A stretch of 64,000 nucleotides of DNA from Microbacterium terrae (GCF_017831975.1 NZ_JAFDSS010000001.1:2232001-2296000); one strand, 5' to 3'. Counted from the stretch's first letter, positions 37,059-46,500 are shown. Program-made: numbers and translations. The notes: generated by a model not told the origin, from the letters alone.

Positions 37059-38219
37059 ATGACCGACCGCAAAGACATGACCCGCACCTCCTCCGGCTTC
37101 TTCGTGAGCCAGGAGGCGCCGATCCACACCGACAACCCGGTTCCGACCCCGACGAACCCGGCGCCCGACATCCTCCGCTGCGCGTACATGGAGCTCGTCG
37201 TCACCGACCTCGCGGCATCCCGTGAGTTCTACGTCGACGTGCTCGGCCTGTACGTCACCGCAGAAGACGAGGATGCCGTCTACCTGCGCTCGACCGAGGA
37301 GTTCATCCACCACAACCTGGTGCTCCGCCGCGGCGACGTCGCAGCGGTCGCCGCGTTCTCGTACCGGGTGCGCACCCCGGAAGACCTCGACCGGGCCGAG
37401 GCGTTCTATCGCGAGCTGGGCTGCGAGGTGCGTCGCCACCCGGGCGGCTTCACGCAGGGCATCGGCGATTCGGTGCGCGTGATCGACCCGCTCGGGTTCC
37501 CGTACGAGTTCTTCCACGACGTGACCCACGTCGAGCGGCTGTCGTGGCGATACGACCTGCACACGCCGGGCGAGCTGGTGCGGCTCGACCACTTCAATCA
37601 GGTCACCCCCGACGTGCCGCGCGCTGTGGCCTTCATGCAGGATCTCGGGTTCCGCGTGACCGAAGACATCCAGGACGAAGAGGGCACGGTGTACGCCGCG
37701 TGGATGCGCCGGAAGCCCACCGTGCACGACACCGCCATGACCGGCGGTGACGGCCCGCGCATGCATCACGTCGCGTTCGCGACGCACGAGAAGCACAACA
37801 TCCTCGCGATCTGCGACAAGCTCGGAGCGCTGCGCCGCTCCGACGCCATCGAGCGCGGCCCGGGGCGTCACGGCGTGAGCAACGCGTTCTACCTGTACCT
37901 GCGCGACCCCGACGGCCACCGCGTCGAGATCTACACGCAGGACTACTACACCGGCGACCCCGACAACCCGGTGGTCACGTGGGACGTGCACGACAACCAG
38001 CGCCGCGACTGGTGGGGCAACCCCGTCGTGCCGTCGTGGTACACCGAGGCATCGCTCGTGCTCGACCTCGACGGCAACCCGCAGCCGGTCGTCGCGCGCA
38101 CCGATTCGACGGAGATGGCGGTCACGATCGGCGCCGACGGATTCTCGTACACGCGGCCGGGCGACGAGTCGATGCCCGAGTACAAGCAGGGCGAGTACAA
38201 GCTCGGCCACCAGCTGTGA
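37059..38219 (+). CDS. hpaD: 3,4-dihydroxyphenylacetate (homoprotocatechuate) 2,3-dioxygenase
   Basis: An extradiol dioxygenase of the vicinal-oxygen-chelate type, 386 aa, close to the Arthrobacter/Brevibacterium enzymes of about 360 aa. The three metal ligands are in LDHFNQVTPDVPRAV (His), RMHHVAFATHEKHN (His) and GHRVEIYTQDYYTG (Glu). It cleaves the catechol ring next to the hydroxyls using Fe(II) or Mn(II). AAGGA seven bases before ATG 37059 supports the start. The C-terminal KQGEYKLGHQL tail fits the closing lid of this family. Confidence 0.92.
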   Translation: MTDRKDMTRTSSGFFVSQEAPIHTDNPVPTPTNPAPDILRCAYMELVVTDLAASREFYVDVLGLYVTAEDEDAVYLRSTEEFIHHNLVLRRGDVAAVAAFSYRVRTPEDLDRAEAFYRELGCEVRRHPGGFTQGIGDSVRVIDPLGFPYEFFHDVTHVERLSWRYDLHTPGELVRLDHFNQVTPDVPRAVAFMQDLGFRVTEDIQDEEGTVYAAWMRRKPTVHDTAMTGGDGPRMHHVAFATHEKHNILAICDKLGALRRSDAIERGPGRHGVSNAFYLYLRDPDGHRVEIYTQDYYTGDPDNPVVTWDVHDNQRRDWWGNPVVPSWYTEASLVLDLDGNPQPVVARTDSTEMAVTIGADGFSYTRPGDESMPEYKQGEYKLGHQL

Positions 38220-38221
38220 TC

Positions 38222-38412
38222 CGTTTCGTCTCGTCGCTCCGCTCCTCGCTCAACGACCGGGCATGCCGTCCCCGGTCGTGGAGCGAGCATGCCGTCCCCG
38301 GTCGTTGAGCGAGCATGCCGTCCCCGGTCGTGGAGCGACCGGGCATGCCGTCCCCGGTCGTGGAGCGAGCGGGGAGTCCCCGGTCGTTGAGCGAGCGGAG
38401 CGAGTCGAAACG
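38222..38412. repeat. Five-copy 26-bp tandem repeat flanked by inverted arms
   Basis: Five near-identical 26-bp units occupy 38261-38394, at 38261, 38287, 38313, 38343 and 38369. A 4-bp insert (38339-38342) precedes unit four, and unit five is diverged at its start. Each unit reads GCATGCCGTCCCCGGTCGTK then GAGCGA. The block is bounded by CGTTTCGTCTCG (38222-38233) and CGAGTCGAAACG (38401-38412). Its core CGGTCGTTGAGCGA is the same module as in 36937-37026, so it looks like an expanded REP element. No unique spacers occur, so it is not CRISPR. Confidence 0.8.
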
Positions 38413-38444
38413 CCCTGCCCGGGCGGGAATGTGAGGAGGAACGG

Positions 38445-39230
38445 ATGCTGTCACCGGACGACATCGCCGCGATCGCGGCCGAGCTGGCGGAGGCGGATCG
38501 CACGCACGCCGTGATCCCGCGGATCACCGCGCGGTATCCGGGCGCGACGGTCGAGGATTCGTATGCGATCCAGGGCGTGTGGCGCGACCGGATGATCGCC
38601 TCGGGGCGGCGGCTGGTGGGCCGCAAGATCGGGCTCACCTCGAAGGCGATGCAGCAGGCGACGGGGATCACCGAACCGGACTACGGGGTGATGTTCGACG
38701 ACACCGTCTACGAGAGCGGGGCGGACATCCCCGTCGACGGTTTCTCGAACGTGCGTGTCGAGGTCGAGCTCGCGTTCGTCCTCGCGAGCCCGCTCGAAGG
38801 TCCCGACTGCACCCTCGACGACGCCCTCGCCGCGATCGACTATGCGGTGCCGGCGCTCGAGATCCTGAACTCGCACATCGAACTCGAGGGGCGCACGATC
38901 GTCGACACCATCTCAGACAACGCCGCATACGGGGCGATGGTGCTCGGCGCCGAGCGCCGCCGCCCGGACGAGATCGATCTGCGGTGGGTGCCGGGGGTTC
39001 TGTCCCGGAACGGGGAGATCGAGGAGACCGGTGTCGCCGCCGGGGTGCTGGGGCATCCTGCCACCGGTGTCGCGTGGCTGGCGAACAAGGTCGCGCAGCA
39101 CGGGGCCCGGTTGGAGGCGGGTGAGATCATCCTCGCCGGATCGTTCACCCGACCGGTGTGGATGCACCGGGGCGATACCGTGCACTGTGACTACGGACCG
39201 ATGGGAGTGATCGAATGCCGCTTCATCTGA
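38445..39230 (+). CDS. hpaH: 2-oxo-hepta-3-ene-1,7-dioate hydratase
   Basis: The product is 261 aa, of the MhpD/HpaH fold related to FAH proteins. Visible blocks are GRKIGLTSKAMQQATGI, EPDYGVMFDDTVYESG, VEVELAFVLASPLEGP and LEIVLNSHIEL-like sequence, with GASFTRPVWM-like GSFTRPVWMHRGD near the end. It adds water to 2-oxohept-3-enedioate to give the aldol substrate of HpaI. GAGGAGGA precedes ATG 38445. It overlaps hpaI by 16 bases. Confidence 0.88.
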   Translation: MLSPDDIAAIAAELAEADRTHAVIPRITARYPGATVEDSYAIQGVWRDRMIASGRRLVGRKIGLTSKAMQQATGITEPDYGVMFDDTVYESGADIPVDGFSNVRVEVELAFVLASPLEGPDCTLDDALAAIDYAVPALEILNSHIELEGRTIVDTISDNAAYGAMVLGAERRRPDEIDLRWVPGVLSRNGEIEETGVAAGVLGHPATGVAWLANKVAQHGARLEAGEIILAGSFTRPVWMHRGDTVHCDYGPMGVIECRFI

Positions 39231-40018
39231 ACCCGACGTTCCGGGACCGGCTGACCAAGGCCACCCGGCCGTCGGCGGGGATGTGGGTGTCGTCGGGGTC
39301 GCCGCTGGTCGCGGAGATCTGCGCCGGGTCGGGGCTGGACTGGCTGCTCATCGACATGGAGCACTCCCCCAACGGCCTCGAATCGGTGCTCGCCCAACTG
39401 CACGCCGTCGCCGCGTACCCGATCACCCCGGTGGTCCGGGTGCCCGCCGGAGACCCGGTCACCATCAAACAGGTCCTCGACCTCGGCGCGCAGAACATCC
39501 TCGTCCCCATGGTGAACACGCCCGCAGAGGCGGAAGCCGCCGTCGAAGCGGTCCGGTACCCGCCGCGGGGCCGCCGCGGCGTCGGGTCCGCGCTGGCCCG
39601 CTCCGCCCGCTGGAACCGGGTCGACCGCTACCTCGACCACGCCGACCAGTTCGTGTCGCTGTTCGTGCAGATCGAGACGACCGAGGCCGTCCGCAATGCA
39701 GCCGGGATCGCCTCGGTCGACGGCATCGACGGCGTCTTCGTCGGCCCCTCCGACCTCGCCGCGTCGATGGGCGTGCTCGGACAGCAGACCCACCCCGACG
39801 TGGTCGCCGCGGTGCACACCACCATCGACACCGTCCGCTCGACCGGCACACCCGTCGGGGTCAACGCGTTCGACCCCGCCACCGCGCAGGCCTACCTCGA
39901 CGCCGGCGCATCCTTCATCCTCGTCGGCGCCGACGTCGCCCTCCTCGCCCGCGGCTCCGAGAGCCTCGCCGCTCACTGGATACCGGCATCCGACGCCGAA
40001 GTTCGCGACTCGTACTGA
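39215..40018 (+). CDS. hpaI: 4-hydroxy-2-oxoheptanedioate aldolase
   Basis: A class II HpcH/HpaI aldolase of 267 aa. Family marks are AGMWVSSGSPLVAEICAGSG, LDWLLIDMEHSPNG, PVVRVPAGDPVTIKQVLDLG, and the metal-site region ETTEAVRNAAGIASVDGIDG. It splits 4-hydroxy-2-oxoheptane-1,7-dioate into pyruvate and succinic semialdehyde. The latter can be oxidised by the dehydrogenase at 6-7.5 kb. It is the last gene of the operon, translationally coupled to hpaH. Confidence 0.9.
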   Translation: MPLHLNPTFRDRLTKATRPSAGMWVSSGSPLVAEICAGSGLDWLLIDMEHSPNGLESVLAQLHAVAAYPITPVVRVPAGDPVTIKQVLDLGAQNILVPMVNTPAEAEAAVEAVRYPPRGRRGVGSALARSARWNRVDRYLDHADQFVSLFVQIETTEAVRNAAGIASVDGIDGVFVGPSDLAASMGVLGQQTHPDVVAAVHTTIDTVRSTGTPVGVNAFDPATAQAYLDAGASFILVGADVALLARGSESLAAHWIPASDAEVRDSY

Positions 40019-40052
40019 GCCGACGTCGCCGCGCGTATGCCACGCTGGGCAC

Positions 40053-40856
40053 ATGCAGAGAGACGTGTCGAGCCGCATCGTCCTGAACGTCACCGAGGAG
40101 GCCGACCTCGTCTTCGCCGTCGCGGTGGCCGGACACTACGCCCCAAACCACGAGCACTTCACCGCGACCATCGACGGCGCCGCCCTGCCGGTCGCCGAGC
40201 ACGAGCTGTTCGACGCCCACGGCACGCGGCTGCACCGCCTCACCAGCCCGCCCGGCGAACTCGTCGTCGACTACGGCGCTCTGGTGCTCGGCGCGGGCGA
40301 CACCGCGATCGCCCACGAGGCCGACCTGCTCACCTACGCCCGCCCGAGCCGCTACGCCGAATCCGACATGCTGCTGGCGACGGCAGCGGCGGAGTTCGGC
40401 GGCATCGACGATCCCCGCGAGCTGCTCACCGCGGTGTCGTCGTGGGTGGGAACGCGCCTCGTCTACGTGCCGGGGTCGTCGCTGCCGACCGACGGCGCGG
40501 TGCGCACCCTCCTCGCCCGCCAGGGCGTGTGCCGTGACTACGCCCACCTCTGCGTGGCGCTGCTGCGCAGCCGCGGGGTGCCGGCCCGCGTCGCCGCGGT
40601 CTACGCGCCGGGGCTCGCGCCGATGGACTTCCACGCCGTCGCCGAGGCGTGGGTCGACGACGCGTGGTGCGTGGTCGACGCGACGACGCTCGCCCCGCGA
40701 TCGACGCTGGTGCGGATCGCGACAGGGCGCGATGCCGCCGACACGGCCTTCCTCACCGTCATGTCGGGCCGCACGACCCTCGTCGACCTCACGGTGACGG
40801 CGACCGTGGACTCCCTGCCCGCCGACGACCTCGAGCAGCGCGTCTCGATCGCCTGA
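40053..40856 (+). CDS. Transglutaminase-like cysteine-protease-fold protein
   Basis: The product is 267 aa. The C-terminal half is a transglutaminase-like domain with the cysteine in RQGVCRDYAHLCVALL, the histidine in MDFHAVAEAWVDD and the aspartate in CVVDATTLAPR. The N-terminal half is a beta domain. Bacterial members are mostly uncharacterised cytosolic hydrolase-like proteins; no function can be assigned. The start ATG has a -10-like CACGCT ending six bases upstream and no Shine-Dalgarno, so it is probably leaderless and transcribed apart from hpaI. Confidence 0.78.
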   Translation: MQRDVSSRIVLNVTEEADLVFAVAVAGHYAPNHEHFTATIDGAALPVAEHELFDAHGTRLHRLTSPPGELVVDYGALVLGAGDTAIAHEADLLTYARPSRYAESDMLLATAAAEFGGIDDPRELLTAVSSWVGTRLVYVPGSSLPTDGAVRTLLARQGVCRDYAHLCVALLRSRGVPARVAAVYAPGLAPMDFHAVAEAWVDDAWCVVDATTLAPRSTLVRIATGRDAADTAFLTVMSGRTTLVDLTVTATVDSLPADDLEQRVSIA

Positions 40857-40941
40857 GTGCGGCCGCCGATCGCTCGTCCGACGCCTGACGGCGCGGAGCC
40901 GAGCACTTCGGCGGCCGGGCGAAACGTGGCACAGTGATCCC

Positions 40942-41505
40942 ATGAAGAAGTGGATCGTCCGGTTCGTCTCGCTGCTCGTCTTCAACGTCGTCGTGCTGCT
41001 GGTGATCGGCTGGCTGACGTCGGCGCGGGTCGGCTGGGCCGCCCTGTGGGCGGGCATCGTCATGACGGCACTCGTCATCTGGGTGAAGCCGCTCGTCGAG
41101 AAGTGGTTCGGCTCGTGGGCGGCGAAGTCGGCGGGCGAGCGCACCAAGGCGGGCGCCTGGCTGGTGGAGGCTCTTCTCGCCTTCGCGGTCGCGCTCCTCG
41201 TGTGGGTGGCCACCGTCGCGCTGTCGGGCGTGTCGATCGGCGGCGGCTTCTTCGGCAGCTTCTGGGGCTGGGTCGTGCCTCCGATCTTCCTGCTCATCGG
41301 CTGGGCGATCTACGCCGCGATCGACGACAGGGTCGAGGCCCACGCCGGTGCCGTCTACGACAGGGCGACCGGTCGCGCGGCGACCGCGTCGACGGATGCC
41401 GCACCCGCGGTGCCCTCGCCGGGTGCCGCCGCCGGCAAGCGCGAGCTGCAGGACGGCCTCACCGACGAGCAGCGCCGCATGCTCGACGAGCTCGGCCAAG
41501 GCTGA
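40942..41505 (+). CDS. Four-helix membrane protein of unknown function
   Basis: The product is 187 aa. Four hydrophobic segments lie at about 5-25, 32-50, 74-96 and 103-127, followed by a polar Ala/Thr/Pro-rich tail that ends in LTDEQRRMLDELGQG. No named family is recognised. The start appears leaderless: CACAGT ends six bases before ATG. It stands alone between the transglutaminase-like gene and the amino-acid transporter operon. Confidence 0.65.
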   Translation: MKKWIVRFVSLLVFNVVVLLVIGWLTSARVGWAALWAGIVMTALVIWVKPLVEKWFGSWAAKSAGERTKAGAWLVEALLAFAVALLVWVATVALSGVSIGGGFFGSFWGWVVPPIFLLIGWAIYAAIDDRVEAHAGAVYDRATGRAATASTDAAPAVPSPGAAAGKRELQDGLTDEQRRMLDELGQG

Positions 41506-41634
41506 GCCCCACGCGGTCGGCGGCGTAACAATGCGACCATCGGCGCCCCCGCACCCGGCGCCCTCGTCATGATGGAACCACCCGGCGGCGACGACAGCAC
41601 GAGACCGCCGGCGCACCCGACTCCTGGAGGCACC

Positions 41635-42486
41635 ATGTCGCGTTCCCTTCGTTCCATCCGTCTCGCCGCCGCCGGCATCGCCGTCGCGGCGCTCGCGCTC
41701 ACGGGGTGCGCCACGGGAGCCGCACCGTCGGGCAGCGAGACGCCCGACGCCGACGAGGGCTACCTCACGCCGGGCAAGCTCACGATCGCGACGGGCGAGA
41801 CCGCGTACTACCCCTACGTCATCGACGACGACCCGGCCTCCGGCGAGGGCTTCGAAGCCGCCGTCGCCTACGCCGTGGCCGAGAAGCTCGGGTTCGACCA
41901 CGACGACGTCGAGTGGGTGCGCACGAGCTTCGAGTCGGCGATCGCACCCGGCCCCAAGAGCTTCGACTTCAACATCCAGCAGTACACGATCACCGACGAG
42001 CGCGCGCAGGCGGTCGACTTCTCGTCGCCGTACTACCAGGCGAGCCAGGCGGTCGTCGCGGTCGAGGGCGGGGCCGCGGACGGCATCGACGACATCGCGG
42101 GTCTGAAGGACATCGTGCTGGGCGCGATGGCGGGCTCGACCAGCGCCACCACGATCGAAGAGGCCATCGCGCCGAACGTCGAGCCGCAGCTCTACAACTC
42201 GAACGAGGATGCCGTCGCGGCGCTCCAGGCGAATCAGATCGACGCCATCGTGCTCGACCTGCCGACCGCGTACTACGCGACCGGCGTGTACATCGAGGAC
42301 TCGTTCATCGTCGGCGAGCTGCCGATCGCCGGCGTCCCCGACGAGTGGGGACTGCTCCTGGCCAAGGACTCGCCGCTGACCGAGCGCGTCACCGCCGCCG
42401 TCGACGAGCTCCGCGAGGACGGCACGCTCGCCGAGATCACCGATGAGTGGCTCGGCACGGGCCAGGGCGTCGCGCTGCTCGAGTGA
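41635..42486 (+). CDS. Polar amino-acid ABC transporter, substrate-binding lipoprotein
   Basis: The product is 283 aa. A lipoprotein signal with lipobox LTGC puts the acylated cysteine near residue 25. The mature part is an SBP_bac_3 fold: LTIATGETAYYPYV, DFNIQQYTITDERAQAVDFSSPYY, and LAEITDEWLGTG at the end. It binds an amino acid or similar small polar solute outside the membrane. TGGAGG precedes ATG 41635. It is the first gene of a three-gene transporter unit. Confidence 0.88.
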   Translation: MSRSLRSIRLAAAGIAVAALALTGCATGAAPSGSETPDADEGYLTPGKLTIATGETAYYPYVIDDDPASGEGFEAAVAYAVAEKLGFDHDDVEWVRTSFESAIAPGPKSFDFNIQQYTITDERAQAVDFSSPYYQASQAVVAVEGGAADGIDDIAGLKDIVLGAMAGSTSATTIEEAIAPNVEPQLYNSNEDAVAALQANQIDAIVLDLPTAYYATGVYIEDSFIVGELPIAGVPDEWGLLLAKDSPLTERVTAAVDELREDGTLAEITDEWLGTGQGVALLE

Positions 42487-42520
42487 GACCGCGCACCCGC
42501 CGCTCCGCTACTTTCGACTC

Positions 42521-43387
42521 GTGACCGATCCGTCGACCGCGCCCGCCGCGCGCGAGCCCAGCGCGCTGGAGCTCGGACGGCGCGCCTACCGCCGCCGCCG
42601 GTCGCAGCAGTCCGTGCTCGTCGCGATCGCCTCGTCGGTCACACTCGCGGTGATCGTGTGGGTCGGAGTCATCAACACGCCGGCGTGGGCGGTGGTGCAG
42701 CAGACGTTCTTCGATCCCGAGATCGCCCTGCAGGCACTCCCCCGGGTGTGGCAGGGGTTCCTGCTCAACCTGCAGGTGCTCGGGATGTCGGTGATCACCG
42801 TCGGCGTCGTCGCCGTGCTGCTCGCGGTGCTGCGCACCCTCCGCGGACCGGTGTTCTTCCCCGTGCGGTTCATCGTCGCGGCGTACACCGACATCTTCCG
42901 CGGGCTGCCGTTCATCATCGTGCTGTTCCTCTTCGGCTTCGGGCTGCCGACGCTGCTGAACACCCGCATCCCGCCGATCGTCCTCGGGACGCTCTGCGTC
43001 ACGCTCACCTACTCCGCATACGTCGCCGAGGTGGTGCGCGCCGGCATCGAGGCGGTGCATCCGTCGCAGCGTCTGGCGGCGCGCGCGCTCGGGCTGGGCT
43101 ACGTGCAGACGCTCCGCCGCGTCGTGCTGCCGCAGGCCTTCCGCAAGATGACGCCGCCGCTCATGAACGACTTCGTCTCGATGCAGAAGGATGTCGGGCT
43201 CATCTCGATCCTCGGTGCCGTCGACGCGGTGCGGGCGGCGCAGACCGTGACCGCGCAGACCTACAACTTCACCCCGTACGTCGTGGCGGGCATCCTTTTC
43301 ATCCTGCTCGCGATCCCCACGATCCGCCTCACCGACTGGTACACCGCGCGGCTGCGCGAGCGAGAACAGGCGGGGTCGATCGTATGA
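42521..43387 (+). CDS. Amino-acid ABC transporter permease
   Basis: The product is 288 aa with about six membrane segments. The EAA-type loop is VHPSQRLAARALGLGYVQTL, and the HisM/QM-family signature DIFRGLPFIIVLFLFGFG is present. GTG 42521 is used; there is no Shine-Dalgarno, but TACTTT ends six bases upstream, so an internal leaderless start is possible. The stop overlaps the ATPase start by four bases (ATGA). Confidence 0.85.
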   Translation: MTDPSTAPAAREPSALELGRRAYRRRRSQQSVLVAIASSVTLAVIVWVGVINTPAWAVVQQTFFDPEIALQALPRVWQGFLLNLQVLGMSVITVGVVAVLLAVLRTLRGPVFFPVRFIVAAYTDIFRGLPFIIVLFLFGFGLPTLLNTRIPPIVLGTLCVTLTYSAYVAEVVRAGIEAVHPSQRLAARALGLGYVQTLRRVVLPQAFRKMTPPLMNDFVSMQKDVGLISILGAVDAVRAAQTVTAQTYNFTPYVVAGILFILLAIPTIRLTDWYTARLREREQAGSIV

Positions 43388-44118
43388 GCACGCTGCTGCG
43401 GGCCGAAGGGATCCACAAGTCGTTCGGGGAGCGCGCCGTGCTGCGGGGCGTCGACGTCGACCTCGCCCGCCACCAGGTCGTCGCCCTCATCGGCGCGAGC
43501 GGATCGGGCAAGTCGACGCTGCTGCGCTGCCTCAACCTCCTCGAGCCGATCGACGACGGACAGATCTTCCTCGACGACGAAGACATCTCCGACCCGCGCG
43601 TCGACGCCAACCGCGTGCGCGCCCGGTTCGGCGCGGTGTTCCAGAGCTACAACCTGTTCCCGCATCTGTCGGTGCTCGACAACGTGACGCTGGCCTCCCG
43701 CGTGGTGCACCGGATGCCCCGCCGGGAGGCGGAGGCGCGCGCGTTCGACCTGCTCGAGCGCATCGGGCTCGCCGGCCTCGCCCGCCAGCATCCTGATCGA
43801 CTGTCGGGCGGGCAGCAGCAGCGCGCGGCGATCGTCCGTGCGATCGCCACCGACCCCGAGGTGCTGCTCCTCGACGAGATCACCTCGGCGCTCGACCCCG
43901 AGCTCGTCGGCGAGGTGCTCGAACTCGTCCGCCGGCTCGCCGACGACGGCGCGACGATCCTCATGGCCACGCACGAGATGGCCTTCGCCCGCGACGTCGC
44001 CGACCGGGTCGTGTTCCTCGACGCAGGCACGATCGTCGAGCAGGGGCCGCCGGCCGAGGTGCTCGTCGCTCCGCGCGAGCCGCGCACGCGCGCGTTCCTC
44101 GCCCGGTTCACGGCGTAG
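43384..44118 (+). CDS. Amino-acid ABC transporter ATP-binding protein
   Basis: The product is 244 aa. Walker A is GASGSGKSTLLRCL, the Q-loop is in AVFQSYNLFPHLSVLDNV, the signature is LSGGQQQRAAIVRAIA, Walker B is LLLDEITSALDPE, and the H-loop is MATHEMAFARDVA. It drives import by the two preceding products. It ends 50 bp before a strong bidirectional hairpin. Confidence 0.93.
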   Translation: MSTLLRAEGIHKSFGERAVLRGVDVDLARHQVVALIGASGSGKSTLLRCLNLLEPIDDGQIFLDDEDISDPRVDANRVRARFGAVFQSYNLFPHLSVLDNVTLASRVVHRMPRREAEARAFDLLERIGLAGLARQHPDRLSGGQQQRAAIVRAIATDPEVLLLDEITSALDPELVGEVLELVRRLADDGATILMATHEMAFARDVADRVVFLDAGTIVEQGPPAEVLVAPREPRTRAFLARFTA

Positions 44119-44167
44119 CCCCGGGGCGCGGCGCACCCGGGCCCGGCGAACCGAGTGCACAGACGGC

Positions 44168-44200
44168 GAACGGGATGCCTCGAGCCGAGGCATCCCGTTC
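44168..44200. terminator. Perfect 15-bp bidirectional hairpin
   Basis: GAACGGGATGCCTCG pairs perfectly with CGAGGCATCCCGTTC around a 3-nt AGC loop. It lies between the convergent ABC ATPase gene and folD. A matching design with another GGATGCC stem occurs at 62817-62852. Confidence 0.85.
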
Positions 44201-44212
44201 GATCGGCGAGGA

Positions 44213-45094
44213 TCAGCGGGCGAGACGCTCCGCGGCTTCGACCACGTTCGTCATCAGGAGTGCGACCGTCATCGGGCCCACACCGCCGGGATTGGGCGAC
44301 AGGAAGCCGGCGACTTCGGCGACATCGGGGTGCACGTCGCCGTAGATGGTGGACTTTCCCGTCTCGGGGTCGTCCTCCCGGGTCACTCCCACGTCGAGCA
44401 CCGCTGCACCGGGCTTGACGTCGGCAGCCTGCACGATGTGCTTGACGCCGGCGGCGGCGACGATCACGTCGGCCTGACGCAGGTGCTGACCGAGGTCGAC
44501 GGTGCCGGTGTGCGTGAGCGTCACCGTCGCGTTGAACTCGCGACGCGTCAGCAGCAGCCCGATCGAGCGCCCGATCGTCACGCCGCGCCCCACGACCACG
44601 ACGTGCTTGCCTTTCAGGTCGTAGCCGTTGCGCACGAGCAGCTCGATCACGCCGCGCGGCGTGCACGGCAGCGGCGAGGTGATCGGCGTGTTCACGTTGA
44701 GCACCAGGCGCCCGAGGTTGGTCGGGTGGAGCCCATCGGCATCCTTCGCCGGATCGATCCGCTCGAGGATCGCATCGGTGTCGATGTGCTTCGGCAGCGG
44801 CAGCTGCACGATGTATCCGTGGCACGCCGGGTCGGCGTTGAGAGCATCGATGGCCGCCTCGACGTCGGCCTGGGTCGCATCGCCCGGCAGCTCGACCTGG
44901 ATCGAGTTCATGCCGACGGCCTCGGACTGACGGTGCTTCATGCCCACGTACAGCTGCGACGCCGGGTCGGCGCCGACGAGCACGGTGGCGATGCCGGGCA
45001 CGATGCCGCGGGCGCGCAGCGCCGCCACGCGCTCGGTGAGCTCGGCCTTGATGTCGGCGGCCGCGGCGCGGCCGTCGAGCTTCGCAGCGCTCAT
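44213..45094 (-). CDS. folD: Methylenetetrahydrofolate dehydrogenase/cyclohydrolase
   Basis: The product is 293 aa. The catalytic region has [13 protein letters not shown] with the lysine, [14 protein letters not shown], the [14 protein letters not shown] block, and the NADP site [17 protein letters not shown], then [15 protein letters not shown]. It interconverts methylene-, methenyl- and formyl-THF in the cytosol. The ATG overlaps the glyA stop by one base (TGATG). Co-transcription with glyA puts C1-unit supply under the ZTP riboswitch upstream. Confidence 0.95.
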   Translation of the reverse strand: MSAAKLDGRAAAADIKAELTERVAALRARGIVPGIATVLVGADPASQLYVGMKHRQSEAVGMNSIQVELPGDATQADVEAAIDALNADPACHGYIVQLPLPKHIDTDAILERIDPAKDADGLHPTNLGRLVLNVNTPITSPLPCTPRGVIELLVRNGYDLKGKHVVVVGRGVTIGRSIGLLLTRREFNATVTLTHTGTVDLGQHLRQADVIVAAAGVKHIVQAADVKPGAAVLDVGVTREDDPETGKSTIYGDVHPDVAEVAGFLSPNPGGVGPMTVALLMTNVVEAAERLAR

Positions 45095-46368
45095 CACTGG
45101 GCGAGGCCCGGGTACAGCGGGAACGCCGCCGTGAGCGCGGCGACGCGGGTGCGGAGCGCGGCGACGTCGGCGCCGGGCTGCAGCGCGAGGGCGATCACGT
45201 CGGCGACCTCGGTGAACTCGGCGTCGCCGAAGCCGCGGGTCGCGAGCGCCGGCGTGCCGATGCGCAGACCCGACGTCACCATCGGCGGACGCGGGTCGTT
45301 GGGAACCGCGTTGCGGTTGACGGTGATGTGGATCTCGTGCAGCAGGTCTTCGGCCTGCTTGCCGTCGATCTGGGCGTCGCGCAGGTCGACGAGCACGAGG
45401 TGCACGTCGGTGCCGCCCGAGCGCACGGCGATGCCGGCGCCGGTGACGTCGGGCTGCGACAGGCGCTCGGCGATGATCGACGCGCCGCGGAGCACCCGGT
45501 CCTGACGCTCGGCGAACTCGGGGGTCGCGGCGAGCTTGAATGCGGTGGCCTTGGCGGCGATGACGTGCATCAGCGGGCCGCCCTGCTGGCCGGGGAAGAC
45601 CGCGGAGTTGATCTTCTTCGCGATGTCGGCGTCGTTGGTGAGGATGAAGCCCGAACGGGGACCGCCGATGGTCTTGTGCACGGTCGACGAGACGACGTGC
45701 GCGTGCGGCACCGGGTTCGGGTGCTTGCCCGCGGCGACGAGTCCCGCGAAGTGCGCCATGTCGACCCACAGGAGGGCGCCCACCTCGTCGGCGATCGCAC
45801 GGAACGCGGCGAAGTCGAGCTGACGGGGGTAGGCCGACCAGCCGGCGATGATCACCTTGGGCTGGTGCTCGATGGCGAGGCGGCGCACCTCGTCCATGTC
45901 GATGACGCTCGTCTCGGGGTTCACGCCGTACGCGACGATGTTGTAGAGGCGGCCCGAGAAGTTGATCTTCATGCCGTGCGTGAGGTGACCGCCCTGGTCG
46001 AGCGAGAGCCCGAGCAGGGTGTCGCCCGGGCGGGCGATGGCGTGGAGCACCGCGGCGTTGGCCGATGCGCCCGAGTGGGGCTGCACGTTCGCGAACTCCG
46101 ACCCGAACAGCGCCTTCGCGCGCTCGATCGCGAGCTCCTCGGCGACGTCGACCTCTTCGCAGCCGCCGTAGTAGCGACGGCCCGGGTAGCCCTCGGCGTA
46201 CTTGTTCGTGAGGACCGAGCCCTGCGACTGCAGCACCGAGACCGGCACGAAGTTCTCGGATGCGATCATCTCGAGGTAGCCGCGCTGGCGGTCGAGCTCG
46301 CGCTCGAGCACCTGGGCGATCTCGGGGTCGACCTCGGCGAGAGGGGCGTTGAAGTACTGATCGGTCAT
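45094..46368 (-). CDS. glyA: Serine hydroxymethyltransferase
   Basis: The product is 424 aa, a PLP enzyme. Marks are [34 protein letters not shown], the PLP lysine in [14 protein letters not shown] and the C-terminal [15 protein letters not shown]. It converts serine and THF to glycine and methylene-THF. ATG 46368 has AAGGAG six bases upstream. The 130-nt leader carries a ZTP riboswitch, which fits regulation by the purine precursor ZMP/ZTP when 10-formyl-THF is short. Confidence 0.95.
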   Translation of the reverse strand: MTDQYFNAPLAEVDPEIAQVLERELDRQRGYLEMIASENFVPVSVLQSQGSVLTNKYAEGYPGRRYYGGCEEVDVAEELAIERAKALFGSEFANVQPHSGASANAAVLHAIARPGDTLLGLSLDQGGHLTHGMKINFSGRLYNIVAYGVNPETSVIDMDEVRRLAIEHQPKVIIAGWSAYPRQLDFAAFRAIADEVGALLWVDMAHFAGLVAAGKHPNPVPHAHVVSSTVHKTIGGPRSGFILTNDADIAKKINSAVFPGQQGGPLMHVIAAKATAFKLAATPEFAERQDRVLRGASIIAERLSQPDVTGAGIAVRSGGTDVHLVLVDLRDAQIDGKQAEDLLHEIHITVNRNAVPNDPRPPMVTSGLRIGTPALATRGFGDAEFTEVADVIALALQPGADVAALRTRVAALTAAFPLYPGLAQ

Positions 46369-46427
46369 GGCGATCTCCTTGACGACGGCTTGATTCGGAC
46401 GCCCGCTCGCGCGGGAGGAATGGAACA

Positions 46428-46500
46428 TCGGCCCAGGCGTGCGGTCGAATGCCGTGTCGGTCGCTCCCCGGTGGTGGCCCACCTCAACGCCAGTCGCGAC
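46428..46500 (-). promoter_or_regulatory. ZTP (pfl) riboswitch upstream of glyA-folD
   Basis: Read on the minus strand from 46500: GTCGCGACTGGCG, then GGGCCACCACCGGGGAGCG, then after a variable part CCGCACGCCTGGGCC ending near 46428. These three blocks match the conserved P1/P2 and CCGCCUGGGC core of pfl motif RNAs that bind ZMP/ZTP. The -10-like TATGCT at 46512-46507 would start transcription close to 46500, at the 5' edge of the aptamer. The genes it controls make C1-folates, the known logic of this class. Confidence 0.85.

Noticed and set aside
34571-37204. Minus-strand open frame of 877 codons across the hpa genes
   Set aside because: Opposite to genes with complete catalytic motifs; no start signal or family.
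38261-38394. CRISPR array
   Set aside because: The 26-bp units are contiguous with no unique spacers and no cas genes nearby.
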